The notes: generated from the sequence alone by a model not told the origin. 64,000 nt of DNA from Undaria pinnatifida (GCA_012845835.1 JABAKD010000014.1:2410501-2474500), one strand, 5' to 3'; positions 23,130 through 34,910 are shown, counted from the stretch's first letter. Translations and numbers: made by a program.

Positions 23130-25880
23130 CGCGTCCTTTGGATGATCGGTCGATTGATTTGTTTTGATTCGATTGGTTGGGCGGTCGGTGGGTGGGTTGG
23201 TGGGTTGGCTGATTGGTTCGGTTACGCGGTCGGTCAGCGATGGGCACTCGGTTGGATTGATTTTGGTTAATTTATCGGCCGGTTGACGTTTTAGTTGTGG
23301 GCTGTTCGGTGCAATCGCTGGCTGTTCTAGAACATTGTTGCGCGGTGGGTTTTCATGAGGCGGGGTAGGCCGACAACCCCACCCCCTCCATCCCGCCTCC
23401 GCACCATCTAATGTACTTACGAAACGCCGCCCCAGCCACCCGGAGAGAAATGCATTACGTGCCCCCAGTTTTTTGATTGGTCAATTTTTTGGACAGGTTG
23501 GTACATGAGGCGTCCGCTGTCGTCATAGCAATATTCGTGTCCGATATTCGTTGTCAGTGAAATAAATGCTGCTTCTACAAGGCGCTTCTTATTTATTTCT
23601 TTTGCTCGAGTACCTTGCGTCGGCCGGGTTGGCTTTCCTCGTGGGTCGCAGTCGTAGCGCTTCCGGGAACGTTCGTTGTCGTCGAGAAATTTATTTTGCG
23701 CGAGGAAATTAATTTCTGCGCTATAAAATGTTTGCTCGAGAATTTTCTTTGGGTGATGGTTTTCTGCGTGATGATACGTTTTGTCCGCGTCGAGGACGTT
23801 TCATCTCCGTGCCGTGTAGAGTACACCCGTTTTTTTCAGCTTGCGCGGTGGGGGACGGAAGGGACGGGGGCATGCAGCGCGATCAGGCTGGCCGCTGGCT
23901 GATGAGTTGCGGCACTGATTCAAGAAGGAAAAGGAGAGGAAGAGAGGCAGGTCGATGCGCGGATGGGTGGGTGGATGGATGGGTGGGTTGATGGGTTTTG
24001 AGTCTGAATCTGTTCGTTGCACACTCTATTGTCGAGCAGGACTCGTTCTTTTTGGCCGGCATGGTGGAGAATGAAGCTGTCGTGCTCATGGCGTTCTCGG
24101 TGGTTTTGCTGCAGCTTTCACCGTGTGATGAAGTGCGCGATGTGATAGGCTTTGCTTTTTGACGGCCTCGGCAGTTGACAGCTTATTATTTTCGCGCATA
24201 CCTGAACATGAAAATACGTCACAGGTATTATGCATGTACCTTTGTGGGTGGTAGGGGGGGGGTGGAGGAACCAAATCGGCGGGCACCACACTCGTTGGTG
24301 GTTGTGGTTGTTGCTATTAGCAGATAGTCGCCTATCATGCGGATTGCAAGAATGCGGGCTGCAAAAAATGGAAACGGGACTGCTGATTGTTGTGTTGGAG
24401 AAGCTAGGGGAAACGCTTGCTTGCTTGCTTGCTTCCGTGCTTCCTTGCTTCTTGCTTGGACTACATACTGACAACGTGCTGCCGTCAATCGGAAATCGCT
24501 TGGTTGTGAAGTCACTTCCCCCCCCCCCGCGCGCGCGCAAGGTTCAGGGTGCATTTGTTTGGTACAGTTATCAGCAAAGGAAGCCTTTTCTAGCTCAACT
24601 GCTCTAGTCTAAATATGCAACGCAAAAACGGTCTGATTCGTGAATACACCGTTTTTTTTTACATGCCGAAAAATGTCCAAATATCCATTGCATTTATGAT
24701 CAGGCTGGTATACGATACCACAGCTTGTTGTCATGGGCAAATGAAGGCGTCGGGTGCGAGCTATTATAATGTACCAGGTACTTGATACGGTTGAAGTTCA
24801 TTTATGTACACGCCAGGAAATAAATTATTTGTAACTCCAGTTAGTCTACCATACAAAAAGGCAAGTATGATCTATGTAAGGTTTTCTCTGGTGCCAGATA
24901 GGCGGCTTTTTAGGTGTTAGCTATCACACCGTGCGACCTTTGGATAAAGCGTTGTTTCGGTTCGTTTTTGTATGCTCGTCATACCCGAAGGAATGCAAGC
25001 CTCTCTTGAGCACTGCCATGGAAGAATTTTCCAAGAAGTTTCCTTGTGTTCGATGCAGCAATTATAAAAAGGAAGGGGGGAGGGGAGGGTCGGGAGGATT
25101 GTTGACGTTTCGGCCCTGGTGTAGAGCAAGGAAGGAGAAAGGGAAATAGACAATGCTGCGACATTAGCAAGCAGCGCTGCTACAAAGAAGTGGTACGTAC
25201 CCAGAGACGTACGTTTTTTTTAAGTATTATTTTTTTTACCGTGCATATGGTTACCTCGGTACTATATATACATGGTCTGGTGGTTGATTCTGCCTTGTGG
25301 AAAAAATGTTTTGTGGGTGCGTGGGTCCATGATTTCGTTGTTTTAAGGGTTAAGGGTGAGGTGGAGGTGGGGTCAGAGCAGCAATGATCGAGACATCCAT
25401 TCGAGCATGTATTGTTGAGCTAGCAAACGCAGATATTTGATGCAAGATATCGGCTCTGATTCGTGCAGTTTACGTTTGCGGCTAAATGATGAAGGACAGC
25501 GGCTATGTACTCATGCATTCATTCATGCTGTTATTTCTGTCGCTGATTCTGCATAGAAAAGTGGTCGTGAACGCCAGGGACGCGAGGCGAGCAGAGAAGG
25601 CAGAAAATAATGGCGCAATAAATTACAGTGAATACTCTGGGATACCCCGATAGGTACCCCGGTGCTCCCAGACTTTCTACCCTACTAAGCACATCCTTGA
25701 AGGTTACTACGGTCAAGGCGGCAAGGGGATCACTTTAATAGCCCTTATTTTCCTCTAAACGCCTGGCGCGCGAGTGGCTACCAATCCATCAATGAGGTTT
25801 TTCGGTTTATTAATAGCGGTAGTTTACGATCGTTGAACCGATTGTTACGCTGTGATAAAAAAAAAAAAAAAAAAAAAATG
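23130..25880. other. No gene recognised
   Basis: Low-complexity stretches include GGTTGG-rich sequence (23170-23225), GCTTGCTTGC runs (24416-24455) and an A22 tract (25858-25879). Open frames up to 140 codons lack splice signals or recognisable motifs. Confidence 0.4.
23561..23566 (+). promoter_or_regulatory. Candidate poly(A) signal of coiled-coil gene
   Basis: AATAAA lies about 430 nt downstream of the TGA and is the first such hexamer noted after the stop. Only the motif supports it. Confidence 0.25.
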
Positions 25881-25884
25881 TTTG

Positions 25885-26110
25885 GACGCAAGCTACGATA
25901 TAGGCACAAAGGTGTACCGCTTTTTGGCAAAACATGTTTCTGAATGATGGCGTTCCTTAATCCAAGAATCGTCGGAACGCCTGTTCTTGTTTGGTCATGT
26001 GAATTTTTTTGTTATGCCTAGAGGGCGCATTGGGTTTGGCCATAGCACAAGCACTCTCAGCTTACTTGATAGACGTTTCTGGGTGACGTATAGAGCTCCT
26101 CAAGCAACCA
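25885..26110 (+). mobile_element. MITE family 1, copy 2 (truncated)
   Basis: It contains GCAAGCTACGATATAGG, GTGTACCGCTTTTTGGCAAA, TTTCTGAATGATGG and CCTTAATCCAAGAATCGTCG, in the order found in the other copies. The right end is not resolved. Confidence 0.45.
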
Positions 26111-27089
26111 CCCTCAGAAGGAAAAAATGACGAGTGGTTACAGGATCACATGTCTCCGCGACTGGCTGGAGGTCCTGTACGCCTCGCGCGTGGGTAGCGT
26201 AAGTTCGGTAGAGGAAATAATAATGGGGGAGACCCAACCCCTCTGTGATAACCTTGGTGTTACGCCCATCAGAAAACTACGGGCACCCTTTCTATCTCTC
26301 TGCCCTCGATATTTATTTCGTGACACGGGGTACGATTGTGCAGACCAATGCCAGAAGTACTCGTACCAATGCCAGAAGTACTCGTTGAAGCAAATCTACC
26401 TTGCGATGTAGTCTATACATGACGCGTTCTGTTACGTCAGGACCAGCCCTACGAAATATTTCGAGTATGAAGTCGGCATTATAGAGCGAAGCACAATATA
26501 TATATACATGCTAAAATGCGTGCAAGAACATCCCACCAGTCAAGTCGGTAAGTATCAGAAAGAGTACGTGCGTATGATGTGTTGTTTTACTGACCTATGA
26601 AAATGTCGAACGGGGATATCGACTCCGATAGTTAGTTGATACATCCAATCTACCAGGTATTACGCAACACTAGCGCGGGCGAAATTCCCTACTCGTTGGG
26701 TTTAAAAATAGGATGGGCATCCACCGCCAAAACCCAACTAACCGTTTTAGCTTCATGTACGCGAATGCTTTTTGCGTGCCCGTTACTCAAATGATTGGAC
26801 GTTCTCGTCACTCACATGATTGAGCGTGGTCGGTGCGTGTGCGATTAGGCGTTCTCGAACTTACTCAGTTTCAGTATGTGAAAATGTCCCGACTCGAATT
26901 CCTTGAGGTTTCTGTCGCCGATATTGTCGAGGTGTCCGTCTGATCGCCCGGAGTGTCAAATGCCACAAAACGGTATACCGGTGCTGTCTACGCCGGTTTA
27001 TGGTAATGCCTTAATATTATATGCTGGCAGTCTGTCTCTCTCTAGAACGAGGCATCGGCACTGACACGTGCTAGATCATGAGTGGACGC

Positions 27090-27360
27090 CCCCCCCCTGC
27101 TTCGTCGACAGAGTAGAACGTGGGCAAAGGGGAGACCTTCTGAGCACCTTTTGGGAAATCAATGATGACGAAGAATTCACAGAGCGCAGGCAAACTCCAA
27201 ACGGCAGCCTTTTGGTAGGACCATCTCGAACGCAAAAAATTACGCCAAGCTCACAAAACGTGGCCAAAACCCCCACGTTTTGTGATATTCGACATTCCAA
27301 AAGGTGCTCAGAAGGTCGTCCTTTTGCCCGCCTTCTACTGTGTCGACGACAGGGGGGGGT
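27090..27360. mobile_element. MITE family 2 with about 62-bp terminal inverted repeats
   Basis: The left end (27091-27153) reads CCCCCCTGCTTCGTCGACAG through GACCTTCTGAGCACCTTTTGG. The right end (27298-27359) is its inverse with about 85-90% identity. A second, inner inverted repeat (CACAAAACGTGG and CCACGTTTTGTG) lies at 27257-27290. The length is about 270 bp with no coding capacity, typical of a non-autonomous DNA transposon. Target-site duplications could not be assigned. Confidence 0.75.
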
Positions 27361-27939
27361 CCCGTGGACCCGTGATGTCGATGGGTAAAACATACCAGGA
27401 AACAGTTAAATGTGAAGAACACACACATACACGTATTCGACAAGAAATGCTTCTGGCAAGATGGATCGCCTGACGTGCTGATTGCCAGAGAGACGCAATC
27501 CGCCTGGAATTCATCGGCATACAAAGAGAAGCCGGGTAGTCCTGAGCCAGTGAGCGTATCGCATTAGAAGCGAGAAAAGCACACATCGTTCATGACATAA
27601 TCACGGCTGCTACGCACAGCGTTTGTTTGCGGCAGGTAGGTAGTAGTTCGAGCAGTGTACTTTTTTGTTTTTGTTTTGCACTACCACGGTATGTGAGCCC
27701 TCTTCGAGGCTTCAGGGTGAAAAAAAAACGGTAAGCTGTAATAAAAATAGCCGATCGATTGCAGCATAGACCACACAAAGCAAAACGGGCTGCTGGTGTA
27801 GGGGCGGTGGTTAGCTTTTACTATCCGTACTACCAACGCCAACGCATCATAATGCGCCGAACTATTCCGGGATAGACGTCTTAGTCCTGTTGACCCTGGT
27901 CCTGGCATCAGCAGCGGAGTCAACGACTCGTATCCTTCG

Positions 27940-28085
27940 CGAGGAGAGTATACATAATAGTCTACACACGCCCCGTAACACGCGCAATCGAAGTGTCATA
28001 CATACATACGCAGGTTGCAAAGACGAGTTTCGATGGAATTTTTCGACCTCACAGCTGAATGAAGTGTACCTGGGATTTTTCATTT
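27940..28085 (+). repeat. Dispersed repeat R4, copy 1
   Basis: It contains CCGTAACACGCGCAATCG, TTGCAAAGACGAGTTTCGA and CGACCTCACAGCTG. Copies at 57150-57260, 59265-59315 and 59815-59990 have the same blocks. Confidence 0.6.
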
Positions 28086-28407
28086 TTCTAACTATTACAC
28101 GATACGTAGCACAATCTTATCCATCCTGCTGCGCGCTCGCACTATTATGTTATGGTGCACGGCTTTGAAAGGCCGGTGATTACTCCAAAAATGGGTAAAT
28201 CCTGGTCCCTTTTCGTATTGTTCGGATAGGGTTTTGTATTCGAGATAATCGTGAGACGGGAAGGGCTTGACCCTTTCGGCAATAATCTCCTCTATTTTGA
28301 CCTCCCTTCCGACCTTCGTGGTTCGGACGCTCGCCGGCGCGTGGCGATCGAACCCTGCAAGCCCTGTGCCAATCCCCACGACAGCAGCGACATGCTTAAA
28401 TACCTAC

Positions 28408-28566
28408 CGGCGGGACTGACGGCAGTACGTGCTCAACAACTTGTCCAAGAAATCCCCTGCATACCACGTCGCTCAAGACAAAGTTGCGGCTCCCCTCCAA
28501 CGACATGAACTGGAGAAGATCACCGGTCACCAGCCGGTCCGCGGGTGAGGTGGCGTCATCGCGGTG
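28408..28566 (-). CDS. Possible internal exon of an unrecognised gene
   Basis: On the minus strand 53 codons lie between an acceptor (TTGTATAG) and a donor (CCG|gtaggtatt), both in phase 0. The peptide contains DRLVTGDLLQFMSLEGSRNF and CRGFLGQVVEHVLPSVPP, which look like folded-protein sequence. A second open segment lies just downstream on the same strand (about 28379-28095, with VGREVKIEEIIAERVKPF), but I could not find a junction that joins the two in frame, so this may be a broken gene or transposon fragment. Upstream exons were not identified. Confidence 0.3.
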
Positions 28567-28777
28567 CTATACAAGACGCATTGGGCGGGACTCTCTGAAG
28601 CATCCTGGTAGCGGGAAATGAATCTCTAACACCCTCGCACCCACATTTTACGTTATTGGGCCGGCACCCCGGACCAACATCGTCAACCCAACCGCCTTTA
28701 TAGCCGGATACGTATTGGCGCGGCACAGCGTGTGTTTTTTCTGAACATAATCGAACGTTTTTGGCGCCCAGCTACGC

Positions 28778-29071
28778 TTGCGTCACGCTCACGGAGCGAC
28801 TCCGCCGCTTCCGCGACACAGTACTCCCCAAGGGAGCCCACTTGTTTTATACATGGGCGACGATGGGTCGTGGTGCCTTGAGAAAATTAGCGCGAGCACG
28901 GCCGTGGACGGAGTATATCTGGTCCGATTTCTGGACGACCGGGGCCCAATCAAACTTCCTCTCCCTACGGCGCGCTACACGACTTCGACGGGGGGGCGTG
29001 TACGAGGTTATTTGTGTCTTCAGGGTTCACGTCTGCCAGCGCCTTCCCTCGGGGAATCCAACGTACCGTAG
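28778..29071 (+). pseudogene. Fragment with a recurring 'DGxYLVRFLDDxGPIKLPL' domain
   Basis: An open frame ending in TAG contains MGDDGSWCLEKI, then DGVYLVRFLDDRGPIKLPL, RYTTSTGG and a GYLCLQ tail. The same core (DGEYLVRFLDHPGPIKLPL, HYTTSTGG) occurs on the minus strand at 58200-58340 amid otherwise unrelated DNA. Conservation of this peptide between two decayed copies suggests descent from a real coding domain, perhaps carried by a mobile element. The Asp-Gly-Xaa-Trp-then-Tyr-Leu-Val-Arg-Phe pattern recalls small Tudor/SH3-like barrels, but that is a loose resemblance. The start is undefined. Confidence 0.4.
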
Positions 29072-29214
29072 ATGAACCTCTAGACGCGGCTGTAATTTGT
29101 TGACTTCAACGCCGCCGCCGCACCGGATAGTTTTTTTCTTGTTTTTTTCTGGGTTATTATGAGGTTTGGGTTTTTCTCCTTGTTTTTTTGTGGTTTAAAG
29201 TGTTATTATGGAGT

Positions 29215-29345
29215 TGACCTGGAAGCCTAAGAAGGCGTAAGATCTAGGTACTGAAGTTATATAAAGGAGTTTCACCCGCCTTTGAAGGCATGTGCATAAG
29301 GAAAAAGGGAATGCTTCCTTTTGCTTCAACAGCTCCTATAGTCTT
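29215..29345 (+). repeat. Dispersed repeat R3, copy 1
   Basis: It shares GAAGCCTAAGAAGGCGTAAGATCTAGG, in interrupted form, and AAAGGAGTTTCAC-GCCTTTGAA-GCATGTGC with copies at 57300-57720, 61705-62000 and 63000-63480. Confidence 0.55.
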
Positions 29346-29449
29346 ACAATAAACGCCTGACTGACAGCCAAAAATGGAAAGTTCAACCCAATGAGCGATT
29401 CCACGGCCCAGATGCAAACGACTCTCACACTTTTGACAATTCCACTCAC

Positions 29450-29755
29450 GACGCGTGCTACGACACGGAGGTACAGCAGTAGCACTTTTATGGGTAGCAT
29501 GTTTTCGGAATAAGGGGCTTCTTAACCCAAGTTTGTCGGAATGTCGAGATCTTGTTTCTTCGCAAAAATACCAGGTAGGTATGTTTTTTTAGTGTATACC
29601 TAGGCCATGGAATTGTCCATCGGGTTGCGCTTTAAAGCCTACTCAAAGTACGTTTCGGGGCAAAGAATCTGCTGCGTGCAGCTCTCTTCAACAGTGAGGA
29701 GCCCCACTCAACCAAAAAAAAACGGTGTAGCCTCTACGCACCGTAGTAGCATGCT
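29450..29755 (+). mobile_element. MITE family 1, copy 3
   Basis: Left end ACGACGCGTGCTACGACACGG, right end AGCCTCTACGCACCGTAGTAGC (approximately inverted). The interior has GGGGCTTCTTAACCCAAG and GTCGGAATGTCGA. It shares its block order with copies 1, 2 and 4. Confidence 0.55.
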
Positions 29756-30647
29756 CTAACAAAACGCGATCAAAACAATCGAGATGTGCGGCCTTGTGCC
29801 ACCCTTCCTTCTGCTAATCATGAGGTAACCAGGCGGGACTAATGATATCCCCTGCAGGTCTGCCTAATAAGCTGATCCTCGGCGCTACTCACTTTCGTGG
29901 CCCAGTGTGAGTAATAGGAGAGAAGCAGCTTTATCAACCCAGAGTCGGCGTGACGGCGTCTGAACATGAAAGGGTCAGTTCCACGAACTAGAACATGAGT
30001 CGAAGGTTCGGCTCCTCAAAACCCATTCAAAACGCACTCCCACACCTCTGAACGGATAGGTTCTGAAACCGACCAAGGCTATGGTGTAAGGGGGTCACTT
30101 TTTTTTTTTTTAGCAGTGGCTCGGGGTCGCTCGCGCGAGTGACCCCCCTGCTGCTTCGCGGTATTAAGCTTTCATTCTCTTGCAGTATAGATAGACGAAT
30201 CCGTAACGGAATGATAAGCTGTGCCGCGCCTAAAACGTCGCCTAAAATACTTTCGTCAGTGAGGTGCGGAGTCGCTCTTGCGAGTGGCTCAAACCCGGTA
30301 TAATAATGAAAGAAAGGGTACCCCCCCCACCCTATCGTAGTCTTGGTCACCGCACATACGCATATGCGTTCTTGCATCGTCGGTGAACCCGCCCCCTGAA
30401 AATCTACCAGCCTTAGGGCAGGGCAACAGGAAGATTGCATCATCTTTGGTGTGCAGCGATATTATTATGAAACTCTCATATTATAGACAATTATTGAAAG
30501 TTGTCACCACGATTGAAATCGCGTTTCATTCTTGCTTCGTTTAAAACAAATCCCGGTTTTCTGCGTCCTAGCCCACCTGGCAATAGTTCGCCCATAATAC
30601 AACGATCTATACTATAGGCCAAACTTTATCGCGAGCTATTTCGTGAT

Positions 30648-32022
30648 CCATGGGAGACCCAGTGGTGTCCCATGATGCCCCATGGGAGACCCCATTGCGC
30701 CCCATGTGGTGCCCCATGGGAGGCCCCATGGCGCTCAATGTGGTGCCCCATGGGAGACCCCATGGTGCCCCATGATGCCCCATCGGAGACCACCCTATGG
30801 TGCCCCATCCCCATGGTGCTTCATGGTACCCCATCGGAGATCCCATGGCGCCGCGTGCGAGACCCCATGGTGTCCCATGGTGCCCCATGGGAGACCCCAT
30901 GATGCCCCATGATGTCCCGTGAGAGACCCCATGGTGCCACATGGGAGACCCCATAGTGCCCCGTGGGAGAGTCCATGGTGTCCCATTGTGCCCCATCATG
31001 CCTCATTGGAGACCCCATGTCCCATGGTGCCACATGATGTCCCATTGGAGACCTCATGACTCCCCATGGGAGGCCCACCCCATGGTGCCCCATGCGAGAC
31101 CCCATGGTGCCCATGGCGCCCCATGATGCCCCAGGCGAGACCCCATGGTGCCCATGGTGCCCCATGATACCCCATCGGAGACCTCATGGTTCCTCACTGG
31201 GAGACCACCCCATGGTGCCCCACGGTGCCCTATGGCAGACCCCATGGTGCCCTACGGGAGGCCCCATGGTGCCCCATGATGCCGCATGAGGGGTTGGTTC
31301 CCCATTGTGACCCATGGTGCCCTATAGGAGACCCCATGTTGTCCCATGGTGCCCGATCGATGGTGCCCCATGATGTCCCATCGGAGACCCCATGACTCCC
31401 CATGGGAGACCACCCCATGGTACCCCTTCGGAGATCCCATGGCGCCCCATGGGAGACCCCATGGCGCCCCTTGTGGTGTCCCGTGGGAGACTCCATTGTG
31501 CCCCATGGTGCCCCATGATGCCCCATCGGAGACCCTATGGTTCCTCATGGGAGACTACCCGATGGTGCTCCATGGTGCTCCATCGGAGACCCCATGGCAT
31601 CACATGGTGCCCCATGGGAGACCTCATGGTGCCCCATGGTGCCCCATGGTGTACCATGGTGCCCCATGGGAGATCTCATGGTGCCCCATGGTGTACCATG
31701 GTGCCCCATGGGAGATCCCATGGTGCTCCATGGTGTACCATGGTGCCCCAAAGGAGACCGCGTGGGAGACTCCATGGTGCCCCATGGTGTACCATAGTGC
31801 CTCATAGGAGACCCCATAGTGCCCCATGGGAGACCCCATACTGTCCGATAGAGCCCCACCCCATGGTCACCCATGGGGTACCCCACGGTGCCCCATCGTG
31901 CCCCGTGGTGCCTGCAGCCCCATGGGGGACCCCATGGCGCCCCATGGTGCCACATGGTGCCACATGAGAGACCCCATTGTGCCACATGATGCTCCATGGG
32001 GAAGCCCCATGGTGCCTGTAAT
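30648..32022. repeat. CCATGG-centred satellite, about 1.37 kb
   Basis: The units CCCCATGGTG and CCCCATGGGAGAC alternate without a fixed long period, so the palindrome CCATGG recurs every 10-33 bp. Several frames on both strands stay open for 60-190 codons (peptides such as MGHHGAPWGLPWG or MVPHGRPHGAPWC). These overlap each other and are repeat products. A stray unit (CCATGGGAGACCCCATGGG) occurs at about 32504. Confidence 0.9.
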
Positions 32023-32024
32023 AG

Positions 32025-33500
32025 GGCGTCAGTACAGCGGAATGTAGATTCGGTAAGACAACCCGCAGAGTTTCGGTCTATCGACCACAAGAACATTCTC
32101 TTGAACGGAGCATCCTGAGTAGAGGAGATAACCAGTAGAATGTAGCTAGCTTATATCACAAGAGCGTTCCCGGTGATGGAACGTTCCTCGGACAGAGTAG
32201 ACCATATTATTGTAGATGCAAGCGCCTCAAGCACCAGTATGACGGTAGAATACCTAGAACGTTCCTTGTACGTTCCGTAGAAAGAGTACAGAAGAGAGCC
32301 AGCGCTGGGGGGAAGCGAACTCTGTGTGAGCCTCGCCCCCAGGCTCTCACTCCTTTCCTGTCTCTTCGAGCTTCTCATTTCTCCAGCGCGAGTAATACGA
32401 AATCTACCAAGAAGAACCGGTGCTGTCTCCAGGCGAAGCTAATTCACCTACCTACACCTGCATCCTTTCCCTCCCTACACGGCACCGACGTCATCTCACA
32501 TGCTCCATGGGAGACCCCATGGGATCGCCATGGAATTCCGTGAGAGAACAAAAAAATTCCTCACGTACAAAGTTACCATGGCATGCATCACCTCCATACT
32601 TGCAACAACGTACAGGCCGAAACCCTAGTCACCTCAATCATGGCAATCGTAGAAAACTTGGCTAAAATACGAAGTCTTTAGCTTTCGTATGATTGGTGGT
32701 GGTTTCGTACGTAAATACAAAGCCCAGAGTAGAGGTGAGGCTAAACAAATTTCACTCGAACGTGCCGTGTAACTTGGCGTATAACTGAAAAATCAAAACT
32801 CTTGCGATAGCCAAGACCACGAAATCCCCCAAGCTTTTCGTAGATACTAATTTTGGCGTATCGCGAAAGGATGCGGTATAAATCGGCAAAGTAAATTCGA
32901 ACATAATTTTGAGCCCTTTTGATCCCGCCCTTCTGCACGCTGGGCTTTGTACTTGAGCATTAAACTACCGCCACATCAAAGCTGGAGTCTTCACCTTTTT
33001 TTGGCCAAGGCACTTGCTGCCAAGATTTGATCAGTGTTGGCATATGCAGGTCGTTGAAGACTATGACCAAATATCCCCCGAGATGGGAGAAGAAGCTAAA
33101 CCAATACCTGGTATGTTTTTTTCATTTTGAATGAAACCAAAACGAAACGCGGATTTATTTAGTCAAGATAACAACATGCTGCGACAATACCTGCCAGCTA
33201 TAAAGGGGACAATTGCTATAATACCAGGTAAGTAAATCATAACGCCCCATCGGGGTAGAGAATATACCGTAACATAACAATCCCTCCGGAACGGCACATT
33301 GATGTGCTTCGCATGACTTTGACTTCTCCGACACATTGTTCCCCGTATGATGTGTGTTTATCTGTTTGCCGTAACAAATTTTGTCAGCGTGAGGCATGTG
33401 ACTGACGCACACAACCGCACGTAGGCGTGCATCGTCAGCGACCCCTCCCCATGATATAGATCCCGGGTAGTCGTTATAGTGGGACGGGTGGTAAACACAA
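32025..33500. other. No gene recognised
   Basis: Unique-looking, moderately AT-rich DNA. I see no splice-bounded exon, RNA gene or repeat beyond a single satellite unit near 32504. Confidence 0.4.
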
Positions 33501-33514
33501 CTGATAAGGTTATT

Positions 33515-33715
33515 ATTAATAGAGGGGTATTAGTCCGTTTGACCACTCACTTGCAAAACGTTAACCAATAATAGCTTACCCAAACTAAGCCTTATAACAC
33601 GCTCCCCCCCTGAAACGGCGGGATAGCAGGTCGGCCGGATGTACGGGCGGGGACCTGTCAATTATCCAAGCTGTTTCATTTTCCTGGGTGTACCGGGGAG
33701 AGTATTTTTCAACCG
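33515..33715 (+). repeat. LTR-like repeat R6, copy 1
   Basis: It contains GGGGTATTAGTCCGTTTGACC, GTTAACCAATA, AGCTTACCCAAAC, CCTGAAACGGCGGGATAGCAG and TACCGGGGAGAGTATTTTTCAA. The copy at 62092 starts TGTTAAGGAATTA, which resembles a copia LTR terminus. No coding region is attached. Confidence 0.55.
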
Positions 33716-33989
33716 TCCGCATTTTCCCGTCATTCCGATATCATACGGTTGATGAATCGAATGGCTTGGCTGCGATTCATTCGGACAGCAAGATGTACTG
33801 AACACGTGCCAAACCAGTGGGGCAACGCGTTACGGGATAGCTTTTCGGGAAGACGTCTACCGACCTATATTCCAGTTTGGACTATTAATGGGGTTCCTAC
33901 TCGCCAGCAATTTGGTAAATATCTCAGGGGAGGGGGGGTGAAACGACTCTGACGATTCGAGGTTTTCCTTTACATTTTGGGTCTTCTCG

Positions 33990-34715
33990 TGTTTTTTTTC
34001 GTTTTTTTTTTTCGTTTTCCGTTTTGTTTTGTTTTTCAAGTTAAAAAAAACAAATAAATAGTGAGTGACAGGGAGGGGGGGGGGGGGAAGTTAGATCTCC
34101 ACTAATGATACCACGGCTGCATGCTCTCTTTGAAGCTGCGTGTTGTAAGTGCCCCGCAACGCCCAGGTGACCCCCACTGTACTGCAAGATTGACACTTCC
34201 GTTCTATACATACTTCGAAGTAGATGTTTATGCCTGGTATATCCTTGGCTCTGATCTTTGTTTTCGATTTCGTTTTTAGTTTTTCGCTTCGAGGCAAAAA
34301 AACAAACAAACAAACAAAAAATACGTAGTGGACAGTGGGTGACAGGTGCGGTAAAGGTTGGATATCTGTTGATAATTCCACCAGGTACCTACCTGCTTGA
34401 CCAACATAATAAAAAGTGTTGTGTGTGTGTTGTTGGTGCACCGTAACTCCCTGGCAACCCCTGCCTAGATAGGCACTTCCTTTCTTTACTTTTTTATGCG
34501 TTTGGATCTATCTGCATTATTATGTTTTCGTTTTTTTTTTGTTTTTCGACTTTCGTTTTGGTATTCAAGCAAAAAAAGTTTAAAAAAAACACAAATAAAT
34601 GTTGCTGGTGACAGGCAGGGCAAAAGCTGGATCTCTGTTGATAATACCACCTTCATAGTCATGAAAACTGATGTGTGCGTGTGGTGCCCCGTGACTCCCC
34701 GGTGACTCCATAGTT
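33990..34715 (+). repeat. Three tandem copies of an about 260-bp unit
   Basis: Units start near 33990, 34257 and 34518. Each has a TTTTCG/T-rich block, an A-rich block with CAAATAAAT or CAAACAAACA, GTGACAGG, a GGATmTCTGTTGATAATwCCACC block (diverged in unit 1) and a GTGCmCCGTrACTCC-like block. The T-rich and A-rich blocks could pair as a hairpin. Confidence 0.7.
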
Positions 34716-34818
34716 CAATTTTCTACTATCATTAACAGTTGTTGCAAGGGCGCACAAAAACAAAATTCGACACCTACCTAGGTCCTACGTACCAAAACTT
34801 TTTTTTCGCCCATCCAGA

Positions 34819-34856
34819 GGGGGGGGGGGGTACGAAGACCCCACCCCCCCCCCCCC
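34819..34856. repeat. G12/C14 inverted homopolymer tracts
   Basis: A run of 12-13 G, a 13-nt spacer and a run of 13-14 C lie just upstream of the TATA box of the small Cys-rich gene. They can form a hairpin or a G-quadruplex. Confidence 0.8.
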
Positions 34857-34901
34857 ATTACGCCACATAATTTCCTATGCAAACAACCCCTATACTAAAT
34901 C

Positions 34902-34910
34902 CTATATAAT
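34902..34910 (+). promoter_or_regulatory. TATA box of the small Cys-rich gene
   Basis: CTATATAATAAAGG lies about 130 nt upstream of the ATG at 35039. That leaves room for a start site near 34930-34935 and a 5' UTR of about 100 nt. Confidence 0.45.

Noticed and set aside
30607-32096. ORFs of up to 191 codons on both strands (MGHHGAPWG and MVPHGRPHG types)
   Set aside because: All frames are open because of the CCATGG satellite. There is no start context or flanking gene structure.
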